A DNA stretch of 64,000 nt from Salinilacustrithrix flava (GTDB lineage: Bacteria; Actinomycetota; Acidimicrobiia; Acidimicrobiales; Salinilacustritrichaceae), in the NCBI RefSeq assembly GCF_041228405.1, contig NZ_CP133888.1, forward strand, positions 2,542,001-2,606,000, read 5' to 3'. The notes under the pieces are model-generated. The model searched no databases. It was not told the origin of the DNA and saw only the letters and a list, made by a program, of their open reading frames with translations. Position numbers and translations under genes: made by a program. Within the stretch, counting starts at the first letter, position 1. Each line of letters opens with the position of its first letter. Shown piece after piece: positions 16,133-25,773 of the stretch.

Positions 16133-16536
16133 TCGTCCGCACCCTGCAAGACATCGTCGGAACCGACCGCGACGTCGACGGCGGCAACTGGTCGTCGCGC
16201 CGCCTCTCGCTGGCTGATGACGGCATGGGCTTCTCCATGCACGACACGGTCCTGCGAGCCGGCACCGAGACGCACATGTGGTACAAGAACCACCTCGAGG
16301 GCGTCTACTGCATCGAGGGCAAGGCGACCCTCGAGGACAAGGCCACGGGCGAGGTCCACGAGATCACCCCGGGCACCATCTACCTCCTCAACGACAACGA
16401 CCGCCACGTCCTGCGCGTCGAAGAGGACCTTCGAGTCATCTGCACGTTCAACCCACCCGTCACCGGACAGGAGGTCCACGACGAAGACGGCGCCTACCCG
16501 CTGCTGACGGTCGACGACCAGCCGGAGCCTGCATGA
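16129..16536 (+). CDS. ectC: L-ectoine synthase
   Basis: The 135-residue cupin enzyme closes N-gamma-acetyl-diaminobutyrate to ectoine. The start MIVRTLQDIVGTDRDV and the blocks GMGFSMHDT, WYKNHLEGVYCIEG and GTIYLLNDNDRH are diagnostic and include metal-binding Glu, Tyr and His positions of the cupin barrel. It starts at a GTG overlapping the ectB stop and its own stop overlaps the ectD ATG. Confidence 0.97.
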   Translation: MIVRTLQDIVGTDRDVDGGNWSSRRLSLADDGMGFSMHDTVLRAGTETHMWYKNHLEGVYCIEGKATLEDKATGEVHEITPGTIYLLNDNDRHVLRVEEDLRVICTFNPPVTGQEVHDEDGAYPLLTVDDQPEPA

Positions 16537-17438
16537 GCACCACACAGACCGAAACCGCAACCCACACCGGCGACCCGTACCCGTCCCGCATGGGCCGCCC
16601 CCCGGAGCTGCTGCCCCGGGTGGACCCGGTCGTCCACGGGCCGGCCACCGACGGCCCGCTCGACATGGGCCAGGTGGCCGCCTTCGAGCAGAACGGCTAC
16701 CTCACCGTGCCGGGCGTGTTCAGCCCCGATGAGGTCGAAGGCCTCGACCAGCTGCTGAGCGACCTCGTCAACGGCGGCGACATCGACAGCGACCAGGTCA
16801 TCCGGGAGCCCGACTCGGCCGTGATCCGCTCGGTCTTCGCCTTCCACGAGGGATACGGCGGCCTCGCCGACGTGCCCTCCGACCCCCGCCTGGCCGGCGT
16901 CGCCCGCCAGCTGCTCGGCTCCGACGTGTACATCCACCAGAGCCGCGTCAACCGCAAGCCGGGGTTCCGCGGCAAGGACTTCCAGTGGCACTCGGACTTC
17001 GAGACCTGGCACACCGAGGACGGCATGCCCCGCATGCGCTGCCTCAGCGCCGTGGTCGCGCTCACCGACAACGAGCCTTGGAACGGCTCCCTGCTGGTGA
17101 TGCCCGGCTCCCACAAGTGGTTCGTCACGTGCCCGGAGCCCACGCCGCCCGCCAACCACGAGCACTCGCTCAAGGTGCAGGAGGTCGGGGTGCCGGACGA
17201 GGACAGCCTCACGACCCTGTTCGATCGCCACGGCATCGACCAGTGCACCGGCACGGCGGGCTCGGTGCTGTTCTTCGACTGCAACCTGATGCACGGGTCC
17301 TCGACGAACATCTCGCCGCTGCCCCGACGCAACCTGTTCATGGTGTTCAACAGCGTCGAGAACACGATCGGCGATCCGTTCTCGGCCCCGCAGCGCCGCC
17401 CGGAGCACATCGCGTCGCGCACCTTCACGCCGGTCTGA
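16533..17438 (+). CDS. ectD: Ectoine hydroxylase
   Basis: The 301-residue Fe(II)/2-oxoglutarate dioxygenase converts ectoine to 5-hydroxyectoine. The conserved EctD segment FQWHSDFETWHTEDGMP contains the metal-binding His-x-Asp; the distal His lies in DCNLMHGSS and the 2-oxoglutarate Arg/Ser region follows (PRRNLFMVFNSVEN). ATG 16533 overlaps the ectC stop and gives the family length. Its presence means the cell can make hydroxyectoine, associated with heat and desiccation tolerance as well as salt. Confidence 0.96.
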   Translation: MSTTQTETATHTGDPYPSRMGRPPELLPRVDPVVHGPATDGPLDMGQVAAFEQNGYLTVPGVFSPDEVEGLDQLLSDLVNGGDIDSDQVIREPDSAVIRSVFAFHEGYGGLADVPSDPRLAGVARQLLGSDVYIHQSRVNRKPGFRGKDFQWHSDFETWHTEDGMPRMRCLSAVVALTDNEPWNGSLLVMPGSHKWFVTCPEPTPPANHEHSLKVQEVGVPDEDSLTTLFDRHGIDQCTGTAGSVLFFDCNLMHGSSTNISPLPRRNLFMVFNSVENTIGDPFSAPQRRPEHIASRTFTPV

Positions 17439-17472
17439 CCCGCCGCTGATCTCCCCGCTCGACGGGGAACCT

Positions 17473-17508
17473 CGAGGGCCACCCACCGACGGACGGGGGT
17501 GGCCCTCG
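17473..17508 (+). terminator. Terminator after ectABCD
   Basis: CGAGGGCCACCC (17473-17484) and GGGTGGCCCTCG (17497-17508) form a perfect 12-base-pair stem. A smaller CCCCG/CGGGG hairpin lies just before it (17453-17467). Confidence 0.75.
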
Positions 17509-17516
17509 GCGCGCCC

Positions 17517-17530
17517 GTGACGCGTGTCAC
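17517..17530. promoter_or_regulatory. Palindromic GTGAC-4-GTCAC site before WS/DGAT gene
   Basis: GTGACGCGTGTCAC at 17517-17530 is an interrupted palindrome 41 bases before the next start codon. It shares the GTGAC/GTCAC half-sites with the larger palindrome before ectA. It may be an operator; this is a visual similarity only. Confidence 0.3.
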
Positions 17531-17571
17531 CATGCGCAGGACATCGAGTCGGGCAGGGGGAAACGGACGAC

Positions 17572-19041
17572 ATGCAGCAGCTCACCGGGGTGGACGCCTC
17601 CTTCCTCTACATGGAGAGCCCGACCACGTTCGGGCACGTCTCCTCGCTGATCGTCTACGACCCCAAGGACAGCGACAGCGCCGGCTACGAGGCCACCAAG
17701 GCGCTGTTCGCCGAGCGGCTCCACCTGCTCGACCCGATGCGGCGCCGTCTGGTCCACGTGCCCCTCGACCTCGACCACCCGTACTGGGTCGAGGACCCTG
17801 ACCTGGACCTGGACTTCCACATCCGCCAGACCGCGGTCGCACCGCCGGGCACCGACGAGCAGCTGTCCGAGCTCGTCAGCCGCATCATCGCCCGTCCCCT
17901 CGACCGGAGCCGGCCCCTGTGGGAGCTCTACGTCATCCATGGCCTGGCCGACGGACGGATCGCCCAGCTGACCAAGATCCACCACGCCGCCATCGACGGC
18001 GTCGGCGGCGCCCAGCTGCTCGCCAACATCCTCGACCTCGAACCCGATGCTCCACCCCGCCCCGGGGTGTGCCCCGAACCCGAGCGCATCCCCACCCAGG
18101 AGGAGATGCTGCTGCGGGGCCTGGCGTCGCTCGCCACCCGGCCCTACAAGCAGGGCCGCCTGGCGGTGCGGATGCTGCGGGAGCTGCCCCAGATCGGCAA
18201 GGCCTTCGACTGGGGCAACGTGGCCAAGGCCGTGCCCGAGCCGGTCGCCCAGCTGTTCGGCCAGGGGGCGCGCCGGGAGGAGGACGAGCCGGTCGAGATC
18301 TCCCACACCGGCGGGCTCACCCGTCCCTCCACCCGGTTCAACAACAAGATCGGCCCGCACCGGCGCTTCGCCTACACCTCGGTCGCGCTCGAGCGGGTCA
18401 AGGCGGTGAAGTCGGCGCTCGGGGTCACCGTCAACGACGTCGTGCTCGGCATGTGCGCCGGGGCGCTGCGGAGCTACCTGAACAAGCACGGCGAGCTGCC
18501 CGAGGAGTCGCTGCGCTGCCTGATCCCGGTGTCGGTCCGCACCGACGACGAGGCCCTCAGCTACGGCAACCGCGTGTCGGGCATGCTCGCCGCGCTCGCC
18601 ACCGACGTCGCCGACCCGATCGAGCGGCTCCACGTCATCCACGCCGAGACCCTGCGAGCCAAGGAGAGCCTCGGCGCGCTCCCGGCCGACCTGCTCACCG
18701 ACGTGGCCGAGTTCGCCCCGCCGGCCATCTTCGCCCGGGCATCACGGGTGATGGCCCGCACCGCCATCGCCAACCGGATCGACCCGCCGTTCAACCTGAT
18801 CATCTCCAACGTGCCCGGCCCGCAGTTCCCCCTCTACGCCGGGGGCGCCGAGATGCTGTCGTACATCCCGGTCTCGGCCGTGGCCGACACCCAGGGCCTG
18901 AACATGACGATCATGTCCTACAACGGCCGCTGCGACTTCGGCCTCGTCGCCTGCCGCGACGCCGTCCCCGACCTGTGGGTGCTCTGCCACCTGCTCGAGG
19001 ACGCGCTCGCCGAGCTCGAGGACGTCGCCGGGGTCCGCTGA
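17572..19041 (+). CDS. Wax ester synthase/diacylglycerol acyltransferase (WS/DGAT)
   Basis: The 489-residue protein has the acyltransferase active-site motif HHAAIDG in the N-terminal half (TKIHHAAIDGVGG). It also has the family N-terminus LTGVDASFLYMESPTT and the C-terminal block NLIISNVPGPQFPLY. These enzymes join acyl-CoA to diacylglycerol or a fatty alcohol to make storage triacylglycerol or wax ester. The ATG at 17572 follows GGGGGA about 9 bases upstream; an in-frame ATG 16 codons earlier lies in the palindromic region and is less likely. Confidence 0.93.
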   Translation: MQQLTGVDASFLYMESPTTFGHVSSLIVYDPKDSDSAGYEATKALFAERLHLLDPMRRRLVHVPLDLDHPYWVEDPDLDLDFHIRQTAVAPPGTDEQLSELVSRIIARPLDRSRPLWELYVIHGLADGRIAQLTKIHHAAIDGVGGAQLLANILDLEPDAPPRPGVCPEPERIPTQEEMLLRGLASLATRPYKQGRLAVRMLRELPQIGKAFDWGNVAKAVPEPVAQLFGQGARREEDEPVEISHTGGLTRPSTRFNNKIGPHRRFAYTSVALERVKAVKSALGVTVNDVVLGMCAGALRSYLNKHGELPEESLRCLIPVSVRTDDEALSYGNRVSGMLAALATDVADPIERLHVIHAETLRAKESLGALPADLLTDVAEFAPPAIFARASRVMARTAIANRIDPPFNLIISNVPGPQFPLYAGGAEMLSYIPVSAVADTQGLNMTIMSYNGRCDFGLVACRDAVPDLWVLCHLLEDALAELEDVAGVR

Positions 19042-19051
19042 GGGACCCCGG
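19028..19051. terminator. Terminator spanning the WS/DGAT stop codon
   Basis: CCGGGGTCC (19028-19036) pairs perfectly with GGACCCCGG (19043-19051) around the TGA stop. It separates the convergent WS/DGAT gene and LPRTG protein gene and could terminate both. Confidence 0.6.
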
Positions 19052-19066
19052 CCGGACCTCGCCGGG

Positions 19067-19528
19067 TCAGACGCGGAGCAGGCGGCGCAGGACCAGGCCG
19101 GCGGCCGCCGCGGCGCCGGCGAAGCCGATCGCCACCGTGCCCCCGGTGCGGGGCAGCGTCGCGGCACCCGCCGCGCTCGGGGAGGCGGGCGCCGGCGTGG
19201 CGGCATCGCCCTCGGTCTCGGTGCCGTCGGTGCCCTCGGCCGGGTCCTCGCCGTCCTCGGGGGCGTCGGCGCCCGGGATCTGGTCGAGCACCGGCTGCAG
19301 CGGGTCGAGCACGGGATCGAGCTCCTCGGGGAGCGGGGACTCGCCCTCGCCATCGGGGGTGGGGGTCTCCTCGGGGGTCTCCTCGCCGTCCGGGGCTTCC
19401 TCGCCACCCGGCGCAGGCAGCTCGGGGAGCTGGGCGCCGGCGAAGCCGGCCGACCCGACGACGAATCCGAAGGCCAGCGCGAGGAGGGCAGCGGACCTGA
19501 CGATGAGGCGGAGGATCGGTGCGGTCAT
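19067..19528 (-). CDS. Secreted acidic Pro/Glu-rich protein with LPRTG sorting signal
   Basis: The 153-residue product from ATG 19528 has a signal peptide (ending AGFAGAQ), then a low-complexity Pro/Glu/Asp/Gly-rich region. The end is a sortase-type tail: LPRTGG, a hydrophobic helix and a short basic end RRLLRV. It would be attached to the cell wall or held in the membrane. A longer frame begins upstream but would overlap the ilv leader region. No enzymatic domain is visible. A second LPRTG protein lies at 27671-28069. Confidence 0.7.
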   Translation of the reverse strand: MTAPILRLIVRSAALLALAFGFVVGSAGFAGAQLPELPAPGGEEAPDGEETPEETPTPDGEGESPLPEELDPVLDPLQPVLDQIPGADAPEDGEDPAEGTDGTETEGDAATPAPASPSAAGAATLPRTGGTVAIGFAGAAAAAGLVLRRLLRV

Positions 19529-19573
19529 GGGAACCCACTTCGGCACCGGCCCCGCCGAGTCCTCCCCGGGGAG

Positions 19574-19610
19574 TTGTGGGATGCCCCGCGCTCTGCCACT
19601 ATTGGTTCCG
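19574..19610 (+). promoter_or_regulatory. Promoter of the ilv leader and ilvBNC
   Basis: TTGTGG (19574-19579), a 17-base spacer and CACTAT (19597-19602) give a plausible promoter that would start at about 19609, right at the ATG (19611) of the leader peptide. Confidence 0.4.
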
Positions 19611-19646
19611 ATGCACCGAGACCGAATCGTGGTAGTCGTCATCTAG
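19611..19646 (+). CDS. ilv leader peptide (11 residues, Ile/Val-rich)
   Basis: The frame ATG-CAC-CGA-GAC-CGA-ATC-GTG-GTA-GTC-GTC-ATC-TAG encodes MHRDRIVVVVI, in which six consecutive codons are Ile or Val. It ends where the first of two hairpins begins (19646-19674) and lies 125 bases before ilvB. Leader peptides of this kind make transcription of branched-chain amino-acid operons depend on charged tRNA(Val)/tRNA(Ile). This layout is known in enterobacteria and corynebacteria. The peptide and hairpins are seen directly; regulation is inferred. Confidence 0.8.
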   Translation: MHRDRIVVVVI

Positions 19647-19710
19647 CGCACGCCGTCCCTCTCGTCGCGTGCGCACTCCGGCCTCCCAGATGGGAGGCCG
19701 TCGTGGTTTT
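19646..19710 (+). promoter_or_regulatory. Transcription attenuator of ilvBNC
   Basis: Two hairpins follow the leader peptide. The first is GCGCACGC (19646-19653) with GCGTGCGC (19667-19674). The second is GGCCTCCC (19680-19687) with GGGAGGCC (19692-19699) around AGAT, followed by GTCGTGGTTTT, an intrinsic-terminator-like tail with four T. The leader stop codon is inside the first arm of hairpin one, so a ribosome stalled on the Val codons would leave that arm exposed. A clear separate antiterminator pairing was not worked out. Confidence 0.7.
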
Positions 19711-19771
19711 CCGACACCGATCCGACCATCAGACGACCGGGCCAGAGCCGTGGCCCGGAGGAGCAAGAGCA

Positions 19772-21544
19772 GTGGAACCGAACGAACCGACCAACGGCGG
19801 GGCAGCCCTGATCCGAGCGCTCGAGCTCGAGGGCGTGGAGGTCATCTTCGGCCTGCCGGGCGGGGCGATCCTGCCGGTCTACGACCCGATCATCGAGTCC
19901 TCGATCCGCCACGTGCTCGTGCGCCACGAGCAGGGCGCCGGCCACATGGCCGAGGGCTACGCCCACGTCACCGGCAAGCCCGGCGTGTGCATGGTCACCT
20001 CCGGCCCGGCCGCCACCAACGTCGTGACCCCGCTCGCCGACGCGTACCTGGACTCGGTCCCCATGGTGTGCATCACCGGCCAGGTGCCCTACGCCGCCAT
20101 CGGCACCGACGCCTTCCAGGAGTGCGACACCACCGGCATCACGATGTCGATCACCAAGCACAACTACCTGGTCAGCGATGCCCGCGACATCCCCCGCATC
20201 GTGCGCGAGGCGTTCCACATCGCCACCACCGGCCGGCCCGGCCCCGTGCTCATCGACGTCCCCAAGGACATCGTCGACCCGACCAACCCGCGCTCCGCGC
20301 TGGACTGGTACTGGCCGACCGACGAGGAGGTCATCGCCGGCCTACCGGGCTACCGGCCGACGACCAAGGGCCACCCCCGCAAGATCAAGGAGGCGGCCGA
20401 GATGATCCTGGCCGCCGAGCGCCCGGTCATCTACGCCGGCGGCGGCATCTTGAAGGCCCGCGCCGCCGAAGCCCTCAAGGAGCTGGCCGAGCTCACCGGC
20501 ATCCACGTCGTCACCACCCTCATGGCCCGGGGCGCGTTCCCTGACGACCACGAGCTGTGCCTCGGCATGCCCGGCATGCACGGCAACTACACGGCGGTGA
20601 TGTCGTTCCAGGAGACCGACCTGCTCATCACCCTCGGGGCCCGCTTCGACGACCGGGTCACCGGCAAGCTCGACGAGTTCGCCTCCAAGGCCAAGGTCAT
20701 CCACGCGGACATCGACCCGGCCGAGCTGGGCAAGAACCGTGCGCCAGACGTGCCCATCGTCGGCGACGCCCGCCTCGTCATCGAGGAGATCGTCAGCGCG
20801 ATCCGCTCGCTGCTCGAGAGCGGCCGCACCCAGGCCGACACCTCGGCGTGGAAGCAGACGATCAGCGGCTGGCAGGAGAAGCACCCCCTCCACTACGACC
20901 AGCACGTGCCGGGGGAGCGGCTCAAGCCCCAGTTCGTGCTCGAGACGCTGCGCGACAACACGCCCTCGGACACCATCGTGTGCTCCGGCGTGGGCCAGCA
21001 CCAGATGTGGACCAGCCAGTACTGGCACTTCAACCACCCCTACACCTGGGTCAACTCCGGGGGCCTGGGCACCATGGGCTTCTCGGTGCCGGCTGCCATC
21101 GGCGCCAAGGCCGCCTTCCCCGACCGCATGGTCTGGGCCATCGACGGCGACGGCTGCTTCCAGATGACGGCTCAGGAGCTGGTGACGGCCACGGTCGAGA
21201 AGATCCCCGTGAAGATCGCCATCTTGAACAACAGCTACCTCGGCATGGTTCGCCAGTGGCAGGAGATGTTCTACGACGAGCGGTACTCCGAGGTCTTCCT
21301 GTCCCAGGACGTGCCCGACTACAAGATGTGGGCCGAGTCCATGGGCTGCGCCGGCTTCCGGGTCGACAGCCCCGAAGAGGTCCTGCCCACCATCCAGAAG
21401 GCCAACGAGATCAACGACCGGCCGGTGGTCATCGACTTCCGCACCGATGCCGCCGAGAAGGTGTTCCCCATGGTCGCCAGCGGCAAGTCGAACTCCGAGG
21501 TCATGGTCCACCCCAGCCAGGTCGCCGGGATCGGGGAGTTCTGA
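19772..21544 (+). CDS. ilvB: Acetolactate synthase large subunit
   Basis: The 590-residue thiamine-diphosphate enzyme condenses pyruvate with pyruvate or 2-oxobutyrate, the first common step to Val, Ile and Leu. Signatures include GVEVIFGLPGGAILPVYD, the catalytic Glu in LVRHEQGAGHMAEGYA, and the ThDP motif GDGCFQMTAQE with NNSYLGMVRQWQ. The GTG at 19772 has GGAGGAG 8 bases upstream; the longer upstream frame covers the leader and attenuator and is not coding. It overlaps ilvN by one base (TGATG). Confidence 0.96.
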   Translation: MEPNEPTNGGAALIRALELEGVEVIFGLPGGAILPVYDPIIESSIRHVLVRHEQGAGHMAEGYAHVTGKPGVCMVTSGPAATNVVTPLADAYLDSVPMVCITGQVPYAAIGTDAFQECDTTGITMSITKHNYLVSDARDIPRIVREAFHIATTGRPGPVLIDVPKDIVDPTNPRSALDWYWPTDEEVIAGLPGYRPTTKGHPRKIKEAAEMILAAERPVIYAGGGILKARAAEALKELAELTGIHVVTTLMARGAFPDDHELCLGMPGMHGNYTAVMSFQETDLLITLGARFDDRVTGKLDEFASKAKVIHADIDPAELGKNRAPDVPIVGDARLVIEEIVSAIRSLLESGRTQADTSAWKQTISGWQEKHPLHYDQHVPGERLKPQFVLETLRDNTPSDTIVCSGVGQHQMWTSQYWHFNHPYTWVNSGGLGTMGFSVPAAIGAKAAFPDRMVWAIDGDGCFQMTAQELVTATVEKIPVKIAILNNSYLGMVRQWQEMFYDERYSEVFLSQDVPDYKMWAESMGCAGFRVDSPEEVLPTIQKANEINDRPVVIDFRTDAAEKVFPMVASGKSNSEVMVHPSQVAGIGEF

Positions 21545-22119
21545 TGCCAGGAGTCACCAGCCCCAGCGGGGGCCACAACACCAACAAGGCCGTCCGCCAC
21601 CACACCCTCGTGGTGCTGGTCGAGAACCAGCCGGGCGTCCTCGCCCGGGTCGCCGGCCTGTTCGCCCGCCGTGGCTTCAACATCTACAGCCTCGCCGTGG
21701 CCCCCACCGACGACGACGAGCGCTTCAGCCGCATCACGATCGTCGTCGACGTGGAGTCCTCGCCGCTCGAGCAGATCACCAAGCAGCTGTTCAAGCTCAT
21801 CAACGTGGTCAAGATCTCCGAGCTCGACCCGGACGACTCGGTCGAGCGCGAGCTCATGATCGCCACGGTGAAGGCCGATCCGTCGGTGCGCAGCCAGGTG
21901 ATCGAGCTCGTCGACGTGTTCAAGGGCTCGGTCATCGACGTCGGCTTCGACGAGCTGTCGATCGCCGTCAACGGCGAGCCCGACAAGCTCGACGACGTCG
22001 AGGAGCTGCTCCGCCCCTACGGCATCGTCGAGCTCCAGCGCACCGGACGGGTGGCGCTGCCCAAGCTCGAGCGCACCCCGCCCCGTCTCAAGTCGGTCCA
22101 GAACCGAGTCGCCAACTAG
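21544..22119 (+). CDS. ilvN: Acetolactate synthase small (regulatory) subunit
   Basis: The 191-residue regulatory subunit activates IlvB and confers valine feedback inhibition. The ACT domain opens with HTLVVLVENQPGVLARVAGL followed by RRGFNIYSLAV, with the conserved effector-site Gly and Asn residues present. The ATG overlaps the ilvB stop. The C-terminal half (EIVDVFKGSVIDV-type, here ELVDVFKGSVIDVG) is normal for the family. Confidence 0.96.
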   Translation: MPGVTSPSGGHNTNKAVRHHTLVVLVENQPGVLARVAGLFARRGFNIYSLAVAPTDDDERFSRITIVVDVESSPLEQITKQLFKLINVVKISELDPDDSVERELMIATVKADPSVRSQVIELVDVFKGSVIDVGFDELSIAVNGEPDKLDDVEELLRPYGIVELQRTGRVALPKLERTPPRLKSVQNRVAN

Positions 22120-22130
22120 AAAATCTCGTG

Positions 22131-22157
22131 GATCGGTGCCACCTGTGGTCACCGATC
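22131..22157 (+). repeat. Hairpin in the ilvN-ilvC gap
   Basis: GATCGGTG (22131-22138) pairs perfectly with CACCGATC (22150-22157) in the 69-base gap, ahead of the GGAAGAAG ribosome binding site of ilvC. It may stabilise or process the ilvC transcript; there is no T tract to make it a clear terminator. Confidence 0.45.
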
Positions 22158-22188
22158 GACGACAGATCCCCGAAGGAAGAAGCCTCCC

Positions 22189-23226
<1,038 letters not shown>

Positions 23227-23244
23227 GCCGTTCGTCGGCCCTGG

Positions 23245-23304
23245 CGGGCCTCCTCACTTCTGGAGTTGTTCGGCTTGGCCTCACAACTCCCGCGTCGAGG
23301 CCCG
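23245..23304. terminator. Bidirectional terminator between ilvC and the ABC1 kinase gene
   Basis: The outer arms CGGGCCTC (23245-23252) and GAGGCCCG (23297-23304) enclose GGAGTTGT (23262-23269) pairing with ACAACTCC (23283-23290). It lies between the 3' ends of two convergent genes and touches the stop codon of the leftward one. Confidence 0.65.
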
Positions 23305-25002
23305 TCAGGTGGAGCGGCGGCGCTGGGCCCGGTCCTTGCGGTCGGTCACGAGCACGTGGCCGAGCAGGACCATGCCGCCGATGAAGGCGAGCACGAAGAA
23401 CACGACGGCGATGGCGGGGGCGCCGAGCAGCTCGACCGAGCTCTCCACCCGCATGGCCAGCGAGGCGCCGACGATCATGGCGGCGAGGACGAGGCCCACG
23501 GTCAACCGGGTCGCCATCTTCTCGATGCCCCGGAGCAGCTGGTCCTCGTCGATGGCGTCGACCTTGATCGACAGCGTCCCGTCGGCCAGGCCGCCGAGGA
23601 TGCGGTCGGCGTGGCGGGGGAGGTTCTCCATCATGCGGGCGGAGTCCAGTGCCGTGCGGGCCACCCGCAGGGTGCTCGCTCCCTCGGACACCTGGTGGCG
23701 CATCAGCGCGCCGGTGTGGTCGACGATGGTCTCGTTGGGGACGAAGTCGGGGTCGAGGCAGCGGGTGACCTCGTCGAGGTGGAGCAGGGCCTTGCCGACC
23801 ATGGCCAGCTCGGCCGGCGGGCGCAGGTCGGCGTTGCCGCACGCCCGGGACAGCTGGAGCATCACCGAGCCGGTGTCGAGGGTGGCGACGGAGGAGCCGG
23901 CGTGGCGGCTGAGCAGCTCGGCGATGTGGGCCTCGAGGGTGGCCCGGTCGTAGTCGGCCAGCCGGGTGCCGGCGGCCTCGAGCACCTCGACGGCCTGATC
24001 GGCGCGCTGCTCGGCGATGGCGAGCGTGAGGTCGAGCATGTGCTGGCGCATGCGGTGGCCGAGGCGGGCGACCATCCCGAGGTCGAGCAGCACCAGCCGT
24101 CCGTCCTCGGTGAGCAGCATGTTGCCGGGGTGGGGGTCGGCGTGGACGAGGCCCTTCACCAGGATCTGGTCGATGTAGGCCCGGACCAGCTCATCCGAGA
24201 TGACGGTGCCGTCGACGTCGTGGCGGGCCAGCGGGGTGAGCTCGGTGACGCGGCGGCCCTCCACGTAGGTCATGGTCAGCACGCGGCGGGTGACGAGGCG
24301 GTCGACCGGGGCCGGCACGTCGAGGTGGTCGCGCTCGGCGAGGAGGTCGGCGAAGATGTGGAGGTTGTCGGCCTCGGTGCGGAAGTCGAGCTCGGCCACG
24401 AAGCTGGTGCGGAACGACTCGAGGAAGTCGACGAACGCGAAGCGACGGCCGACCTCGGTGGTGGCGTCCACGACCCGGGCCAGGTCGGCGAGCACCTCGA
24501 GGTCCTTGCGGACGGTCTCGGCGATGCCGGGCCGCTGGACCTTGACGACGACCTCGCGCCCGTCGCCGAGGCGGGCCCGGTGGACCTGGGCGACGGAGGC
24601 AGCGGCCAGGGGCTCGTCGTCGAAGCGCTCGAACAGGTCGTCGACGGCCATGCCCAGGTCCTCCTCGACGACCCGGCGGATGTCGGCGACCGGCACCGGC
24701 TCGACGTCGTCCTGCAGCCGGCTGAGGGCATCCAGGTAGTGCTGGGGGAGCAGGTCGGCCCGGGTGGACAGCACCTGGCCGAGCTTCACGAACGTGGGGC
24801 CCATGCCCTCCAGGTCGTCGGCGAAGCGAGCCGCCTCCTCGGCCTCCTCCTGCCCGCCGCCGCTGGCGGACTCGAGGTCCTGCAGCTCGGCCTCGAGGCC
24901 GGCCTGGTCGATGAGGCCGGGTCGGGCGTGGCGGACGATGAGGCGGAGCACGTCCCCGTGGCGGGAGAGGCGTGCGGTCTGGCGCGAAGGGAGGATGCCC
25001 AC
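23305..25002 (-). CDS. ABC1/UbiB-family atypical kinase
   Basis: The 565-residue protein has the ABC1 hallmark LEGMGPTFVKLGQVLSTRADLLP (KxGQ), an AAAS loop (LAAASVAQVHRA), the catalytic VHADPHPGNMLL and the metal-binding DLGM. Two C-terminal transmembrane helices anchor it. Members support quinone synthesis or other lipid metabolism and have unorthodox ATP binding. ATG 25002 is followed by a basic N-terminus. It faces ilvC and is followed downstream by the bidirectional hairpin. Confidence 0.92.
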   Translation of the reverse strand: MGILPSRQTARLSRHGDVLRLIVRHARPGLIDQAGLEAELQDLESASGGGQEEAEEAARFADDLEGMGPTFVKLGQVLSTRADLLPQHYLDALSRLQDDVEPVPVADIRRVVEEDLGMAVDDLFERFDDEPLAAASVAQVHRARLGDGREVVVKVQRPGIAETVRKDLEVLADLARVVDATTEVGRRFAFVDFLESFRTSFVAELDFRTEADNLHIFADLLAERDHLDVPAPVDRLVTRRVLTMTYVEGRRVTELTPLARHDVDGTVISDELVRAYIDQILVKGLVHADPHPGNMLLTEDGRLVLLDLGMVARLGHRMRQHMLDLTLAIAEQRADQAVEVLEAAGTRLADYDRATLEAHIAELLSRHAGSSVATLDTGSVMLQLSRACGNADLRPPAELAMVGKALLHLDEVTRCLDPDFVPNETIVDHTGALMRHQVSEGASTLRVARTALDSARMMENLPRHADRILGGLADGTLSIKVDAIDEDQLLRGIEKMATRLTVGLVLAAMIVGASLAMRVESSVELLGAPAIAVVFFVLAFIGGMVLLGHVLVTDRKDRAQRRRST

Positions 25003-25032
25003 GGGCGAATGCCTACCCCGTCCGAGGTCCGA

Positions 25033-25773
25033 TCAGCGGTCCGTGCAGGCGTCGACGGCGGGGGAGAGGATGCGCTGCGCGGTGGCCGCCGCGTCCTCGC
25101 CGGCGAGGCCGGCGGTGAAGATGGTGTCGATGTCGTCGTCGCTGATGTTGTCGTCGAGGCACTCGATGACGCTGTCGGCGGTGCCGCTCGCCCGGATGCC
25201 CTCGAGCAGGATCGTGCGCACGTCGATGCAGGCGGTGTACGCGTCGGCGAAGACGTCGATCTCGGCCGGGCGCAGGTCGCTCACCGTGCTGCCGCTGCGC
25301 TCGCCCTGGACGCCGATGGTGATGAGCCGGGCCGAGGGGATCTCCCCGATGACGGCATCGGCCACGCACCGGGCCTGGTCGTCGTCGATGGGGAAGGTGG
25401 CCTGGGGCTCCTCGAGGATGCTGGCGGCCACGGTGTCGACCAGCACGTCGTCGACGTCGTCGATGCAGTCGTCCATGGAGCGGGCCAGGACCTCGACCTC
25501 GTCGTCGTCGAGCTCGGTGAGGTCGATCTCCTCCTCCGAGGGCGTGTCGCCGCCGAAGCCGAGCTCGGACATGCGCCCGACGCCGAGGCCGGTGACGGTG
25601 GACTCGGCCACGCAGTCGGCCTCCTCCTCGGCGATGCCGTAGCCGGCGAAGGTCTCGTCCTGGAGGATGCTGGCCGAGATCGCCTCGACCATCGCCTCCT
25701 CGTCGGACTGCTCCTCGCCGCAGGCCCCCAGCACGAGCGCGCCGGCCACGACCAGGGCGAGGCCCGTCCTCAC
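25033..25773 (-). CDS. Acidic predicted lipoprotein with repeated Cys-containing units
   Basis: The 246-residue product starts at a GTG overlapping the stop of the acyl-CoA synthetase gene. The signal has lipobox VLGAC, so it is lipid-anchored outside the membrane. The mature part is strongly acidic and appears to contain three or four related units, each with a cysteine after a helix (EEADCVAES, MDDCIDDV, QARCVADAVIG, TACIDV, IECLDDN). No family is recognised. Coupling to the synthetase suggests co-expression only. Confidence 0.7.
   Translation of the reverse strand: MRTGLALVVAGALVLGACGEEQSDEEAMVEAISASILQDETFAGYGIAEEEADCVAESTVTGLGVGRMSELGFGGDTPSEEEIDLTELDDDEVEVLARSMDDCIDDVDDVLVDTVAASILEEPQATFPIDDDQARCVADAVIGEIPSARLITIGVQGERSGSTVSDLRPAEIDVFADAYTACIDVRTILLEGIRASGTADSVIECLDDNISDDDIDTIFTAGLAGEDAAATAQRILSPAVDACTDR

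Noticed and set aside
19574..19771. A longer ilvB N-terminus starting at TTG 19574
   Set aside because: It would run through the leader peptide and both attenuator hairpins and lacks similarity to acetolactate synthase; GTG 19772 has a strong ribosome binding site.
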